DNA of 64,000 nt from Pelagibius sp964472095 (GCA_964472095.1 CAYYIV010000003.1:173641-237640), one strand, 5' to 3'. Counted from the first letter of the stretch, positions 1 to 9,532 are shown. Numbers and translations: made by a program. Notes: generated by a model from the letters alone, not told the origin.

Positions 1-1130
1 ATGAGTATGACGGCATTGACGACCGATAGGGACGTCACAAGCTCCGGCCTGTTGAGCGCCAGGAGAAGCGGCCGGACCGGCCCCTGCAGGGAGTTGGCCA
101 GGGCGGAGAGGACCAGAATCTGGATCACCGGGATGGTTTCAAGCCACTTGGGCCCGAAAGCCAGCGGCACGATGAATTCGGCCGTCATGCCAATGCCGAT
201 ACAAAGCGGAAGGGAAACCAGGACGGTCAGGGCGTAAGCCCGCAGGAGGATCTCCCGCATTGCTGTCATGTCGTGGGTCAGCTTGGCAAAGCCCGGGAAG
301 AACGTTCGCTTGACGGGCGCGACGATGGCCTGCGAGACGGTGCCCATGACCTCGCCGCTCAAGGCGAAGAGGCCGACCGCCGCCGGGGTCAGGAATGCGC
401 CGACGACGAAAGTCGATGCGCGGCGGGAGACGAACTGCGCAAGGCCGTTCAGGAACAGCCACTTCGAGAAATGGAAGAGATCCGACCACGCCGCCAGGGA
501 GAGGCGGGGGCGATAGGGATGCAGGAAATAGCTGAGGATCAGCCTCAGCACCGATGCGGCGATCTGGCCCACCACCAGGGCCCAGTAGTCCCGCCAGATG
601 AAGGCGAGGGTGACCGTGGTCAGGACGCCGCCGAGGCGGCTGGAAAGCCGATACAGGAACTCCTTCCGGAAAACGAGGTTCTTGCGGAAGTCCACGATGC
701 CGATGTTGATGAAGCTCTCGATGAAGGGAACCAGGGCCAGGACATAGACCAGCTCGACAAGCCGGTCGTCGCCCATGAGGGCCGCATTGGGGCCCGAGAG
801 CAGCAGCAGCAGAACGGCAAGCAGGAACCCGCGCAGCAGGCTGAGCGTCCAGGCAGTATCATAATGCTTGCGCCCGGCAGACTGGTTCTGGATCAGGGCG
901 AGGTCGAAGCCGAATTCGCTGAAGGCCGCGAGGCTGCCGACGATGGCCATGCCCAGCGCCACCAGGCCGAAGTCCTCCGGCACCAAGAGGCGGGCGAGCA
1001 CCAGCATGCTGGCGAAACCGAGCACGCGGTCGGCCGATTGCAACACCACCATCCAAGCGGCGCCACGCGCCATGCGTGTGCCGACCGAGCGGGTCGGAAC
1101 CGCCTTTGGCGTCTCTTGTTCTTCTATCAA
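1..1130 (-). CDS. Polysaccharide flippase (Wzx/lipopolysaccharide translocase family), 3' end outside window
   Basis: Inner-membrane flippase of the MOP/oligosaccharide-flippase superfamily, expected to move the lipid-linked EPS repeat across the membrane. Reading the minus strand gives an open frame with the typical N-terminal pattern RGAAWMVVLQSADRVLGF followed by ARLLVPEDFGLVALG and many hydrophobic helices. The gene has no stop before base 1, so the C-terminus is missing from the window. The start is uncertain: an ATG at 1073 begins at MARGAAW, but family members usually have a short cytoplasmic lead, so I extended to a TTG at 1130; neither has a strong ribosome site. It is divergent from the plus-strand operon beginning at 1340. 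Family call is good; substrate is inferred only from context. Confidence 0.85.
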   Translation of the reverse strand, partial: MIEEQETPKAVPTRSVGTRMARGAAWMVVLQSADRVLGFASMLVLARLLVPEDFGLVALGMAIVGSLAAFSEFGFDLALIQNQSAGRKHYDTAWTLSLLRGFLLAVLLLLLSGPNAALMGDDRLVELVYVLALVPFIESFINIGIVDFRKNLVFRKEFLYRLSSRLGGVLTTVTLAFIWRDYWALVVGQIAASVLRLILSYFLHPYRPRLSLAAWSDLFHFSKWLFLNGLAQFVSRRASTFVVGAFLTPAAVGLFALSGEVMGTVSQAIVAPVKRTFFPGFAKLTHDMTAMREILLRAYALTVLVSLPLCIGIGMTAEFIVPLAFGPKWLETIPVIQILVLSALANSLQGPVRPLLLALNRPELVTSLSVVNAVIL

Positions 1131-1339
1131 GTCCGTGAACCGTGAAACCAGTGGTGCCCCCCGCCTCTATAAAGGATCGCCGCCTCCGGTGCAGCTTCGA
1201 AAAGGCGCGCAACCGCTGGCCGGGCGGCCTCTAAACAGTCGACGCGGCAGGGTCTTCTATGGTCTCATCCCGTTGCCGTCCGGCTGCCCATGGAAGGTGC
1301 CGCGCTAAGCAAGAAGAACCGCGAATTACAACTGTTAAG

Positions 1340-2608
1340 ATGCTGAGAACCCTTCGCAGAGGCTATTGGTCGCGGGCGCGACAGTTCCAGAGTTGGTGCA
1401 ATGCTCTCGGCGGGGCCGATCCCTCCTTTCGCAAGGTGGTTCTGCAGGATCATCTCGGCCGGCGGCGTGCCGTCAAGCCGATCGCCGGCGAGACGGCCCG
1501 GCGCGCGGCGCTGGCGGTCCGGTGGCTGCTGAGAGCGCAGGACGCCACCACCGATGACGGGGTCTCCTACGGCTACTTTCCCGTCGACGGGGCGGGCGGC
1601 TGGCAGCCGTCCTACCCGGAGACCACCGGCTATATCATGACCAGCCTCCTGGCCTATGCCCGGGCCGCCAATCAGCCGGAGCTGGTCGAGCGGGTGGCGC
1701 GCATGGCCCACTGGGAGGCCGCGGTGCAGATGCCCTCCGGTGCCGTGCAGGGTGGCAAGCTCACCGCCGCGGAGCGGCAGCAGCCCGCCGCCTTCAATAC
1801 CGGCATGGTGCTCGACGGCCTGGTGTCCCTGTTGGAATGCCGCAGCGACGCCGCCATTGCCGCGGCGGCCGGCCGGGCGGCCGGCTTTCTGGTCGCCGAT
1901 CTCAACGAGGCAGGCTTGTTCACCACCAACGGCCCCTTCGTCTCGCCGGACAGCATCAAGCTGTACAATGTGCTCTGCGCCTGGGCGCTCCATCGCTACG
2001 GCGTGCTGAGCGGCGAGCCGTCCCATCGCGCCGCGGCCCTCCGTGCCGCCGAGGGCGCCCTGCGTTTTCAGGCGGACAACGGGTGGTTTGCCGAGAACTG
2101 CCTGACGAACGCCGCGCAGCCGCTCACCCATACCATCGGCTACACGCTTCAGGGCCTGCTGGAGGTGGCGGCCGCGGCCGGGCGCGAAGACATTCTTGAT
2201 GCCGTGGAGCGCGGCTTCACCCCCCTGCTGGCGGCAATCGAAGCCAACGGCTATCTCGCCGGTCGCTTCGACTCCGACTGGCGCCCGGCGGTCTCCTGGT
2301 CCTGCCTCACCGGCTCGTCGCAGTTGGCCATTGTCGGCTATCGGCTTGCGGCGCTGGGCAGGGGGGAACGCTATGCGGCAGCGGCAGACCTGCTGCTCGG
2401 CTTTCTGAAGGCCGTGCAGCGCCAGGGCACGGGCAACGCCGACATCGACGGTGCGCTCGCCGGCTCCTATCCGGTCTTCGGCGGCTACATGACCGGGGGA
2501 TACCCCAACTGGGCCACCAAGTACCTTCTGGATGCCTTGATGCTGGAGGCCGACCGCAGCGGCATCGACCTCGGCACGGCGTCGTCCTGCCTGCGGGAGC
2601 CGGCGTGA
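1340..2608 (+). CDS. Alpha/alpha-toroid protein resembling VpsJ-type polysaccharide proteins
   Basis: A 422-residue soluble protein rich in Trp, Tyr and Gly-containing helical repeats (SYPETTGYIMTSLLAYA, THTIGYTLQGLLEVA, PAVSWSCLTGSSQLA), the pattern of alpha/alpha-toroid (six-hairpin glycosidase or epimerase-like) folds. Proteins of this shape, including those labelled VpsJ, occur in EPS loci with exosortase A. No catalytic residues can be assigned by eye. The open frame extends upstream, but the ATG at 1340 gives a sensible N-terminus (MLRTLRRGYW). Its stop overlaps the next start (TGATG), indicating translational coupling with the sulfotransferase. It may act on or bind the polysaccharide; substrate unknown. 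Confidence 0.7.
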   Translation: MLRTLRRGYWSRARQFQSWCNALGGADPSFRKVVLQDHLGRRRAVKPIAGETARRAALAVRWLLRAQDATTDDGVSYGYFPVDGAGGWQPSYPETTGYIMTSLLAYARAANQPELVERVARMAHWEAAVQMPSGAVQGGKLTAAERQQPAAFNTGMVLDGLVSLLECRSDAAIAAAAGRAAGFLVADLNEAGLFTTNGPFVSPDSIKLYNVLCAWALHRYGVLSGEPSHRAAALRAAEGALRFQADNGWFAENCLTNAAQPLTHTIGYTLQGLLEVAAAAGREDILDAVERGFTPLLAAIEANGYLAGRFDSDWRPAVSWSCLTGSSQLAIVGYRLAALGRGERYAAAADLLLGFLKAVQRQGTGNADIDGALAGSYPVFGGYMTGGYPNWATKYLLDALMLEADRSGIDLGTASSCLREPA

Positions 2609-3615
2609 TGGCGACGGCCGAGCCCGCAAGCGACGTCCGACCGGTCTTCCTGTTCGGGATGGAGCGCAGCGGCACGACCCTGCTCTCCATGATGGTAGGC
2701 GCTCATTCGGAGATCGCCGTTCCGCTGGCCACGACCGGCATGTGGATCGACTTCGGGCAGCGCCTCGCCGCCTACGGCGATCTCAAGCAGCAGGACGGCC
2801 TGGTCCGTCTGGTCGACGATATTCTCGGACATGAGCGCATCAAGCTGTGGGACGCCGCGCTCGACCGCGAACGCATCCTCGACGGCCTGCCGCTGGGCGA
2901 CTACGGCGCCCTGCTGTCCAGGGTGCACAGCGAGTATGCCCGTGCCAAGGGCAAGCCTCATTGGGCCAACATCGACATCGCCACGCTGGATCACATGGAG
3001 CTCGTGAACGAATGGCTTCCCACGGCCCGCTTCGTTCAGATCGTGCGTGACGGGCGCGATGTCGCGCTGTCTCACCAGACCATGCCATACGGATCGGGCA
3101 ACATCGCCGATTGCGCCCATGCCTGGGCGGCGCGGGTCAGCGTGAATGCGAAGATGGGACGCATCCTCGGCCCCGAGCGGTATTGCGCGCTGCGCTTCGA
3201 AGACCTGGTCGGCGATAGCGAGACGACCTTGAGGAGGCTTTGCCAGTTCCTCGCCGTCCCCTTCGATCCGGCCATGCTGCACTACGCGGCCATGGTCGAG
3301 GAGAAGATCCCCGTCGATCGCCGGTGGCTCTGGCCCGCCCTGGATCAACCGCCACAGAGCTCCAAGGTCGGCCTCTGGCACCAGGCCATGACGCAGAGCC
3401 AGCGGATCGTCTTCGAGGACATCGCGGCGGCGACCTTGAGGCAGTGGGGCTACGAGACTTTCCAGCGGCGTCCCAAGTCGGTACGCGCCTATCTCCTGGC
3501 TTTGTGGTATTTTGTTACCCAGGGTGGGCGTCTGCGACGTCTGGGGCGGCGCCTGGGGCTGGCTCGCCGCTCGCTTCTCGAGCGCCGTGCCGATCAAAGC
3601 AGGGTTCGTTCATGA
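2608..3615 (+). CDS. Sulfotransferase family protein (1 of 4)
   Basis: Predicted PAPS-dependent sulfotransferase of 335 residues. The 5'-phosphosulfate loop is GMERSGTT at residues 17-24, and the 3'-phosphate motif IVRDGRDVALS starts near residue 145, both diagnostic of the family. ATG at 2608 overlaps the upstream stop; a GTG at 2605 is an alternative. The stop overlaps the next start as ATGA, so it is translationally coupled on both sides. It is a clear paralogue of the protein at 9832-10749, sharing RSGTT, the VRDGRDVALS-type motif and a GRxLGP(E/D)RY segment. The likely acceptor is a sugar hydroxyl or amine in the EPS, inferred from location only. Confidence 0.85.
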   Translation: MATAEPASDVRPVFLFGMERSGTTLLSMMVGAHSEIAVPLATTGMWIDFGQRLAAYGDLKQQDGLVRLVDDILGHERIKLWDAALDRERILDGLPLGDYGALLSRVHSEYARAKGKPHWANIDIATLDHMELVNEWLPTARFVQIVRDGRDVALSHQTMPYGSGNIADCAHAWAARVSVNAKMGRILGPERYCALRFEDLVGDSETTLRRLCQFLAVPFDPAMLHYAAMVEEKIPVDRRWLWPALDQPPQSSKVGLWHQAMTQSQRIVFEDIAAATLRQWGYETFQRRPKSVRAYLLALWYFVTQGGRLRRLGRRLGLARRSLLERRADQSRVRS

Positions 3616-4361
3616 CCACTTCGGTAGCCGACAAGCAGCGCCGCAGCTTCGACAATCTGGTCGAGGAGGGGGTCTACTCCGACGACTTCGAACACGCCCC
3701 CGCCGCCAAGGCCTTCGTCGGTGCAGTGCTGTCGGCGGTACTGCCTCGCCTTGCTCCGGGACGGCCTCTCACCGTGCTTGATTGCGGATGCGGCACCGGC
3801 ACCTGGCTTGCCTATCTCGCGTCGGCGTTGCACGAAGCGGGGATCACCGAGTTCAGGCTGTGCGGCTTCGACCTCTCCGGCAAGATGATCGAGGTGGCGC
3901 GCCGCAAGCTCGCCGGCCTTGCCGAGCCACAGGACTTGCGCGCCGGCAACCTGCTCGACGGGTCGAGCTATGACTTTGGCGGCATCACCGCAGGGTTTGA
4001 CCTGATCTTTGCCTATGACGTCGTCCAGCAGCTGCCCCGTCGTCAGCAGTACCGGGCTTGCGAACTCATGGTCAGCCGTCTGGCACCGGGCGGCATGGCG
4101 ACCATCTTCGACAACGAAAGCCGGTCGAAGTTCGGCCGCCGCATGGCGCGACGGAAATTTTTCACCCGCTATTGCGGATTGAAGCTGGTGCCGCGCTACT
4201 ATTGCAACGCGGCCTATCCCCCGCTCGAGCGGTTTCGCCGGCGGCTTGCCGCGGCCTCCTGGGACGCGGCGGTTCATGTTCGGCCCGACCAGATAAAGCG
4301 CGCGCTGGTCGTCGAAAGACGGCAGCCGGAGTCCGAGGCAGCGCCACCGAGTTCGCTTTGA
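3612..4361 (+). CDS. Class I SAM-dependent methyltransferase
   Basis: A 249-residue Rossmann-fold methyltransferase. Motif I is VLDCGCGTG at residues 55-63; the acidic end of strand 2 is in GFDLSGKMIEVARRKL, and the motif IV region reads FDLIFAYDVVQQL. It starts with ATG overlapping the sulfotransferase stop by four bases. Methylation of an EPS sugar is the simplest guess because it sits between two sulfotransferases, but many such enzymes have other acceptors. The C-terminus is polar and has no membrane segment. Family call strong, substrate unknown. Confidence 0.85.
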   Translation: MTTSVADKQRRSFDNLVEEGVYSDDFEHAPAAKAFVGAVLSAVLPRLAPGRPLTVLDCGCGTGTWLAYLASALHEAGITEFRLCGFDLSGKMIEVARRKLAGLAEPQDLRAGNLLDGSSYDFGGITAGFDLIFAYDVVQQLPRRQQYRACELMVSRLAPGGMATIFDNESRSKFGRRMARRKFFTRYCGLKLVPRYYCNAAYPPLERFRRRLAAASWDAAVHVRPDQIKRALVVERRQPESEAAPPSSL

Positions 4362-4406
4362 ATCCCTGTCCATACTCCAGCGGTTCGGAAGTTTGAGAGA
4401 AAAGCC

Positions 4407-5171
4407 ATGTTGATTCTGTCCAACGGCGCCTTCAAGTGTGGTTCGACCTGGCTGTTCAATATTCTGACCAGCCTGCAGAAGTGCGAATGGCCTGAGGCCG
4501 AGTTCCTCACCAAGGGGAACGCCAAGCACCCGGCCATCGCCGAACCCCAGCTGGCGCATTACCTGGCCAGGGGGAACTACAAATCGCATGACGTCATCTC
4601 GAAGAACCATTTGGACAAGCCGGAGCATCGCGCCCTGCTGTTGTCCAACAAGGCGGTGCGCGTCGTTTGTATGACGCGCGATTCCCGGGACGTGATCGTG
4701 TCCGCCTACTACCATGACCTGCGCAAGCATCGCTTCGACGGATCCTTCACGCAGTATTATTGGGAGGAGGGTCGCGCCATTCTTCCCAGGTTGATGCGAT
4801 ACCGCAGTACCTGGGCCGCGCCGCACGCCCAGATGACGGCTACAAGTTTCGAGGCATTGAAGGCAGACTTCCAGACTGAGGTGGCACGCATCGCCGCCCT
4901 CCTGGACCTTTCCCCCGACGCTGCCGTTATCGAGCGGATCCGCCAGGAGACGAGTCTCGATGCCCTGCGCGAAAAGTACCAGGACGCACCTTCTCACCGC
5001 ACGCAAGAGGCCGACTTCTTCCGCAAGGGAGAGACGGGGGACTGGCGCAATCACTTTGATGACAAGACCCTGGCCGATCACGACCGCGTCTGCCGCAAGG
5101 GTATCTCGGCACTGGATCGCCACTATCTGCTGACCCGGGTCAAGCAGAAGATCCGGCGCGTGCTTGCCTGA
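4407..5171 (+). CDS. Sulfotransferase domain protein (2 of 4), cytosolic-sulfotransferase type
   Basis: A 254-residue sulfotransferase carrying all three classical motifs: the 5'-phosphosulfate loop KCGSTW (residues 10-15), the 3'-phosphate motif RDSRDVIVSAYYH (91-103) and the C-terminal RKGETGDWRNHF (206-217), very close to the RKGxxGDWKNxF signature. This makes it the most canonical of the four sulfotransferases here and different in subtype from those at 2608 and 9832. ATG at 4407 is preceded by a GAGAAA stretch that can serve as ribosome site. The end overlaps a possible TTG start of the heparinase-like gene. It probably sulfates the EPS or its lipid-linked precursor. Confidence 0.9.
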   Translation: MLILSNGAFKCGSTWLFNILTSLQKCEWPEAEFLTKGNAKHPAIAEPQLAHYLARGNYKSHDVISKNHLDKPEHRALLLSNKAVRVVCMTRDSRDVIVSAYYHDLRKHRFDGSFTQYYWEEGRAILPRLMRYRSTWAAPHAQMTATSFEALKADFQTEVARIAALLDLSPDAAVIERIRQETSLDALREKYQDAPSHRTQEADFFRKGETGDWRNHFDDKTLADHDRVCRKGISALDRHYLLTRVKQKIRRVLA

Positions 5172-5196
5172 GCAGGAGGTTGAAGCGCCGCTCAAG

Positions 5197-7563
5197 ATGC
5201 TCCATGACGTCAAAAGGCTCCTTGGCCGACTGCTGCGGGATCGATTGGGGGCACGACAGTCCTTGCCGGCGCCGCCGACCTTTGAGGAAGGCGCGCTCTT
5301 CGATCATTTGAGGGAGCCCAACGATGCCGTCGCCGCCTGGCGCAACGGGAACCCGGAGGCTGCCTGGGAAGTCTTGATCGGGCATTTCCGGCAGCGCGCG
5401 CCGGCGTTGGGCTTTTTTGCCCCGGAACAAGTAACCTCCCTGCTTTTCGATGCGGAGCGTCGGTTCCCCGCCTGGCGCAAGCGACTTCTGGCCAAGGTCG
5501 GCGAAGACCGCTACCAGGGTCTCGCCACCTACGATCGCCGCGCGGGACTGCTCTCCGCCGCATTCGACTGGAGCGTTGTCACTGCCGGCCCACTGGAAGA
5601 CCGACTCTATGGCGCGCGCCCTCACCGCTTTGGCTTCCTGCCGCGCTGGGCTCTGGCGTGTCACTTCGACCGCAGGCTCATCACCGAGCTCGAAGCGGTA
5701 CTGGCCGGCTGGATGGCGGTGGCCGACCGGCCTGGCGGCCATCCGGCCTTCAGGTCCAGCCATGTGGTGGTCTACCATTTCATGGCGCTCCTGTTGGCCT
5801 GGCCTTTCCTGGCTGCCCTCGAGGACGAGGGAGAAGGTGCAGCACTGGCGAGCCTGAGGCGTCGCGCGCTGCTGATTCTCTATGAGGACAGCCGCTTCAT
5901 GCGCGAGGCCGCGGGCAGCGGCGTTGCCAACAATCATCTGCTGGCCGAGCGGTTCGCCGATTGGCTGGTCGCCGCTTTGCTGCCCGAGTTCGATCACGGC
6001 CTTGAGCGGAGCAGCGCCGAGGAGACCTGGCTCGACGAACTCTACCGCCAGACGTACAACGACGGCGGCTCCATCGAGCACTCGGTGCATTACCAAGAGC
6101 ACGCCTGCGAAATGGCCGTGGCCTACCTCTTGCTTTCGCGGCGTAATGGCTGGCCGATACCAGAGCACACGCTCGATCGGATCGAGCGCATGCTGAACTT
6201 CCAACTGGCGATGGCCGGTCCAGCCTTGCTGCCGCTGGGCCTGGGAAACACCACCGAGGATCCGCTGCTGGCACTGGGAGTGGGTGAGGGCTGGCAGTGC
6301 GGGTTCCTGCGCGAAGTCCAGCGCAGCTACTTTACGCCGGACGCACCTGCAACTCCCGATGAGGATCCAACACGCGAGACGGCTTTCTGGCTATTGGAGG
6401 GCAGGCTATCGGAGGGTCGTGACGTATTGCAGGGGGAGGCTGCCTTCCAGGACTTTCCGGAAAGCGGCTATTGCGTCCTCGCCGAATCTGAGGTTCCGGC
6501 GCGCCTGATTTTTCGCCTTGGCCCATTGCCCGCATCGCCGGGGATCGGCGGACACAGCCACTGCGACCTCTTGAGCCTCTGTTTGAGCGTCGGCGACGCC
6601 TTGGTGCTGGCACCACCCGGCACCGGCAGCTATCGCTTCATGCCTCATCCGAACCTGCCCGGGCGGCCGAACCTGCGCGCCCATTTTGCCAGCGCTTCCT
6701 GTCGGAGCGGCTTTTTCATCGATGGTCAGGAGCCGTACGGCCCGCTGAAAGGCGACTTTCGCAACTGGCGCCTGCCGTGCCAGGTCGAATCGCGCCGTGC
6801 TTCTGCCGCTGCCGCCGGACTCTCCTGGGTCGAGGGTCGTGTGGTGGGTACCGGCCCTTATGTCGGTCAGCGCCGCGGAGTCATCCACGTCTGGCAACGC
6901 TGTTGGTTGGTCTACGACAGAGCGCCCAGCCGACAAACGAGTGAGGCTGCCTTCATCGGCTGGCAGTTCGCTCCCGGTGCGACCTGCCGGGTGGAAGAGG
7001 GCAGGCGGATTGAGGTGCTCGGCGCGGCTGCTGCAACGCCGTTGCATATGCTCTCCTGTGGGGCCGGGGAAGCGACTGTCGCCAGCGGCAGCACCGATCC
7101 CTTTCGGGGGTGGGTCTCGCCCTCCTATGGCCGCCTGGAGCCGGCACCCAACCTGCGCTTTCCCTTGCCTTTGGAAAGCGCGGGCGCGGCCTTTTTCTTG
7201 AGTACGGAATCAACAGCCGGGCAGCGGTTGGAACAGGTCGTCGATGATGGCGACAAGCTGGCCTTTCGCATGTCGTCGTCGGGCGAAGAAATGCTCCTGC
7301 TGCTCGGGGTCGCCGGGCGGCCGACGGAGGTGCAGTGGGCGGATGTATCATTTCATGGCCGCCTGCTGTTTGCCTGTCGCGGACCGGAGGGCTTGCGAAT
7401 TCGCGCCCTTGGCCTCACGCGGCTGACTGCGCCGTCCTGGCAGCTGGAGCTGACAGCCCGCGAGCCGGCCGATTTCGAACTCCTTCTTGCAGGCGATGCG
7501 ACCCTATGGCCCCGAGGGAATCTCCCCCACCCGAAAGTGGAGATCCGCCGTGGCGGGACCTGA
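5197..7563 (+). CDS. Heparinase II/III family protein
   Basis: A protein of about 788 residues with an N-terminal helical toroid region and a C-terminal beta-rich heparinase II/III-like domain. The toroid part contains NDGGSIEHSVHYQEHACEMA and the later domain GIGGHSHCDLLSLCLSVGDA, with the His/Tyr-containing segments typical of the family. Known relatives cleave uronate-containing, often sulfated, polysaccharides by beta-elimination. No signal peptide is evident, so the site of action is unclear. The ATG at 5197 is used; a TTG at 5164 overlapping the previous stop is possible. Linkage to sulfotransferases suggests activity on the sulfated product of this locus. Confidence 0.8.
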   Translation: MLHDVKRLLGRLLRDRLGARQSLPAPPTFEEGALFDHLREPNDAVAAWRNGNPEAAWEVLIGHFRQRAPALGFFAPEQVTSLLFDAERRFPAWRKRLLAKVGEDRYQGLATYDRRAGLLSAAFDWSVVTAGPLEDRLYGARPHRFGFLPRWALACHFDRRLITELEAVLAGWMAVADRPGGHPAFRSSHVVVYHFMALLLAWPFLAALEDEGEGAALASLRRRALLILYEDSRFMREAAGSGVANNHLLAERFADWLVAALLPEFDHGLERSSAEETWLDELYRQTYNDGGSIEHSVHYQEHACEMAVAYLLLSRRNGWPIPEHTLDRIERMLNFQLAMAGPALLPLGLGNTTEDPLLALGVGEGWQCGFLREVQRSYFTPDAPATPDEDPTRETAFWLLEGRLSEGRDVLQGEAAFQDFPESGYCVLAESEVPARLIFRLGPLPASPGIGGHSHCDLLSLCLSVGDALVLAPPGTGSYRFMPHPNLPGRPNLRAHFASASCRSGFFIDGQEPYGPLKGDFRNWRLPCQVESRRASAAAAGLSWVEGRVVGTGPYVGQRRGVIHVWQRCWLVYDRAPSRQTSEAAFIGWQFAPGATCRVEEGRRIEVLGAAAATPLHMLSCGAGEATVASGSTDPFRGWVSPSYGRLEPAPNLRFPLPLESAGAAFFLSTESTAGQRLEQVVDDGDKLAFRMSSSGEEMLLLLGVAGRPTEVQWADVSFHGRLLFACRGPEGLRIRALGLTRLTAPSWQLELTAREPADFELLLAGDATLWPRGNLPHPKVEIRRGGT

Positions 7564-9532
7564 CCCCCGGGTCGGCAGGGGACGGCCGGCGCGGCCGGAT
7601 TCCTTCTCGAAGACGCTTAGGTGCCCGCTGTGCGCGGCTGCCCTGAAGTTGCAGGATGGGCTCGCCGTCTGTGCCGGCTGTGGCCGGGGCTATCCCAGGA
7701 ATAACGGCATCCTCGATCTCCATACGAATGCCGGCGGAGCGGCTGCCGTCGGCGCCGCCCGAGCCCTGCCGCTTATCAAGGCTTTGACACCCGATGGCTG
7801 GATGGAAGCTGTCCGCAGCTTCCTGGTCGACCGGGGGGATGCACTGCAGCAGCTCGATGCGTTGGTCGCCGGCCGGCACCGGGCCTGGCGAGGCTTTCTC
7901 GATCTGAAGCCTGACGGCCGGTTGCTCTGTCTTGGCTGTGGCTATGGCGCGCTGGTGGAGAGTCTTGCGCCGCACTGCGCACGAATCTTCGTCCTGGAGC
8001 CACAGCTTCCCAAGCTGCAGTTCGTCAGTCAGCGCCTGGCAATCTTCACTCCGGATGCTGACGTAACCTTGCTGGCCGGCAGTGCGGAAGGGCGGCTGCC
8101 CTTCGACGATGGATCCTTTGATGGCGTGATCGTGGCGGAGTCCCTGGCTTCCGGAGGGACCAGCCCCCTGCTTGTTGAGATCAGACGTGTCCTGCGGGAC
8201 GAGGGTCAAATCTTCTTCTTCGCCGACAATCGCTTCAGCCTGTCGCTGCCGGCCGGATGGTGGGATCGCTGGACCGGCACACGGCCCTTGGCGGGCCTGG
8301 CCCGTGCCTGCGGACTGATTGCCCGCTGGTGGAAAAAGCGCAATGGACCGCAGTCTTTGGCTGGGCTTTGCAGGCAGGTCTCGTCGGCCGGCTATACCGG
8401 AATCGAGGCCTATGGCCTGTGGCCCGCGCGCCGCCAGTTCGATGAGATTATCCCATTGCAGGATGGCCGGGCCGCGGTCCTGCCTGGGGAAACCACGTCG
8501 TGGGAGCAACGGCTCAGGCGGCGAGGGTCCTTTCTTCCTGCTTACTGTGTGGTCGCTCAGGCAGGCGGGAATCAGCGCCATTCGTCGTACAACCGGATTC
8601 TCGCGGCCGCGGCCCGTCAGTTGGCCGGCACTGGGGAGGTTGTGCCGCTGCAAAGCCTGCGCCACGTCATGACGCGCAAGGACAAGATGATCATTCATGC
8701 CCTGCGAGGCGCCGAGGCCATAGTGATCAGGGTTCCCTTCAGTTCCGCGGCCGCCGCTGCCGAGGAGCGCCACGCGGCCACACTCCAGCACCTAGAAGTC
8801 TCGCATCCCGGCCTCGCACCGCGGCTCCTGGCCGCAGGCCGGGTCGATGGCATCGACTACCGTGCCGAAACGGCCTTGCCGGGGCTGCCGCTGAAACGGG
8901 TGCTCCCGCACCGCGGCTCCGTCGAAGTCCTGCAACGGGTGGAGGCCTTGCTGGAGGTTATGAACCCTGCGGCTTCATTGCTTCCGGCACCCCTCGATGG
9001 CTTGGAATACGAGAGGTTGGTGGAAGCGCGCTTCGACCGCCTCTTCCAGCTGGTTCGCGACCAGGATTGCCAGAACCGGCTGCGCAGTTTCTTCCGGGCC
9101 CAGCTCTACGGCGCCAACCTGCCGCATGGCTTGGTGCACGGAGACTTTAGTGGCAGCAACATCTACCTGGCGGGCAACAAGGCTGGAATACTCGACTGGG
9201 AGGCCGCCGACTTCGACGACTTGCCGATCCTGGACGTCATTGGCTATCTGGAGTCGACGCTCCGCCCACTCAACCCGGCGCAATCGCTGGCCGACAGCCT
9301 GCATGCCTTGGCCCGGCGGGATTTCCCTTCGGCTACCGAAGAACGCTTCCTCATTGACCGCTACGAGCGCCTCCGCATCGATCCCCGCTGCCACATCGGC
9401 CTCGTCTACCTGCGCTGGCTGCGCCAGATCGACTACCTCCTGCCCTATTGGCTGAGCTATGACCCCGCAGGACAGGAGCGCTATATCGATCAGGTGATCC
9501 GGCGCCTGTTAGCTGCCAATACGGACGGATGA
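7550..9532 (+). CDS. Zn-ribbon/methyltransferase fused to an aminoglycoside-phosphotransferase-like kinase domain
   Basis: A 660-residue fusion. The N-terminus has a Trm112-like zinc ribbon (Cys25, Cys28, Cys41, Cys44). It is followed by a class I methyltransferase (LCLGCGYGALVESL near residue 125, then GSAEGRLPFDDGSFDGVIV). The last 300 residues resemble an APH/choline-kinase fold: the catalytic loop is HGDFSGSN (about residue 530) and the metal-binding segment is ILDWEAADFDD. GTG at 7550 with an upstream GGAG is the best start and overlaps the heparinase gene by 14 bases. The kinase half could phosphorylate a small molecule or sugar. The combination is not one I recognise as a standard fusion. 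Confidence 0.8.
   Translation: MAGPDPRVGRGRPARPDSFSKTLRCPLCAAALKLQDGLAVCAGCGRGYPRNNGILDLHTNAGGAAAVGAARALPLIKALTPDGWMEAVRSFLVDRGDALQQLDALVAGRHRAWRGFLDLKPDGRLLCLGCGYGALVESLAPHCARIFVLEPQLPKLQFVSQRLAIFTPDADVTLLAGSAEGRLPFDDGSFDGVIVAESLASGGTSPLLVEIRRVLRDEGQIFFFADNRFSLSLPAGWWDRWTGTRPLAGLARACGLIARWWKKRNGPQSLAGLCRQVSSAGYTGIEAYGLWPARRQFDEIIPLQDGRAAVLPGETTSWEQRLRRRGSFLPAYCVVAQAGGNQRHSSYNRILAAAARQLAGTGEVVPLQSLRHVMTRKDKMIIHALRGAEAIVIRVPFSSAAAAAEERHAATLQHLEVSHPGLAPRLLAAGRVDGIDYRAETALPGLPLKRVLPHRGSVEVLQRVEALLEVMNPAASLLPAPLDGLEYERLVEARFDRLFQLVRDQDCQNRLRSFFRAQLYGANLPHGLVHGDFSGSNIYLAGNKAGILDWEAADFDDLPILDVIGYLESTLRPLNPAQSLADSLHALARRDFPSATEERFLIDRYERLRIDPRCHIGLVYLRWLRQIDYLLPYWLSYDPAGQERYIDQVIRRLLAANTDG

Noticed and set aside
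1265..2629. 454-residue minus-strand open frame opposite the toroid protein
   Set aside because: Compositional shadow; the plus-strand protein has the better amino-acid pattern and operon overlaps.
3594..5213. 539-residue minus-strand open frame opposite the methyltransferase and sulfotransferase
   Set aside because: Covers two genes with diagnostic motifs on the plus strand; no motif of its own.
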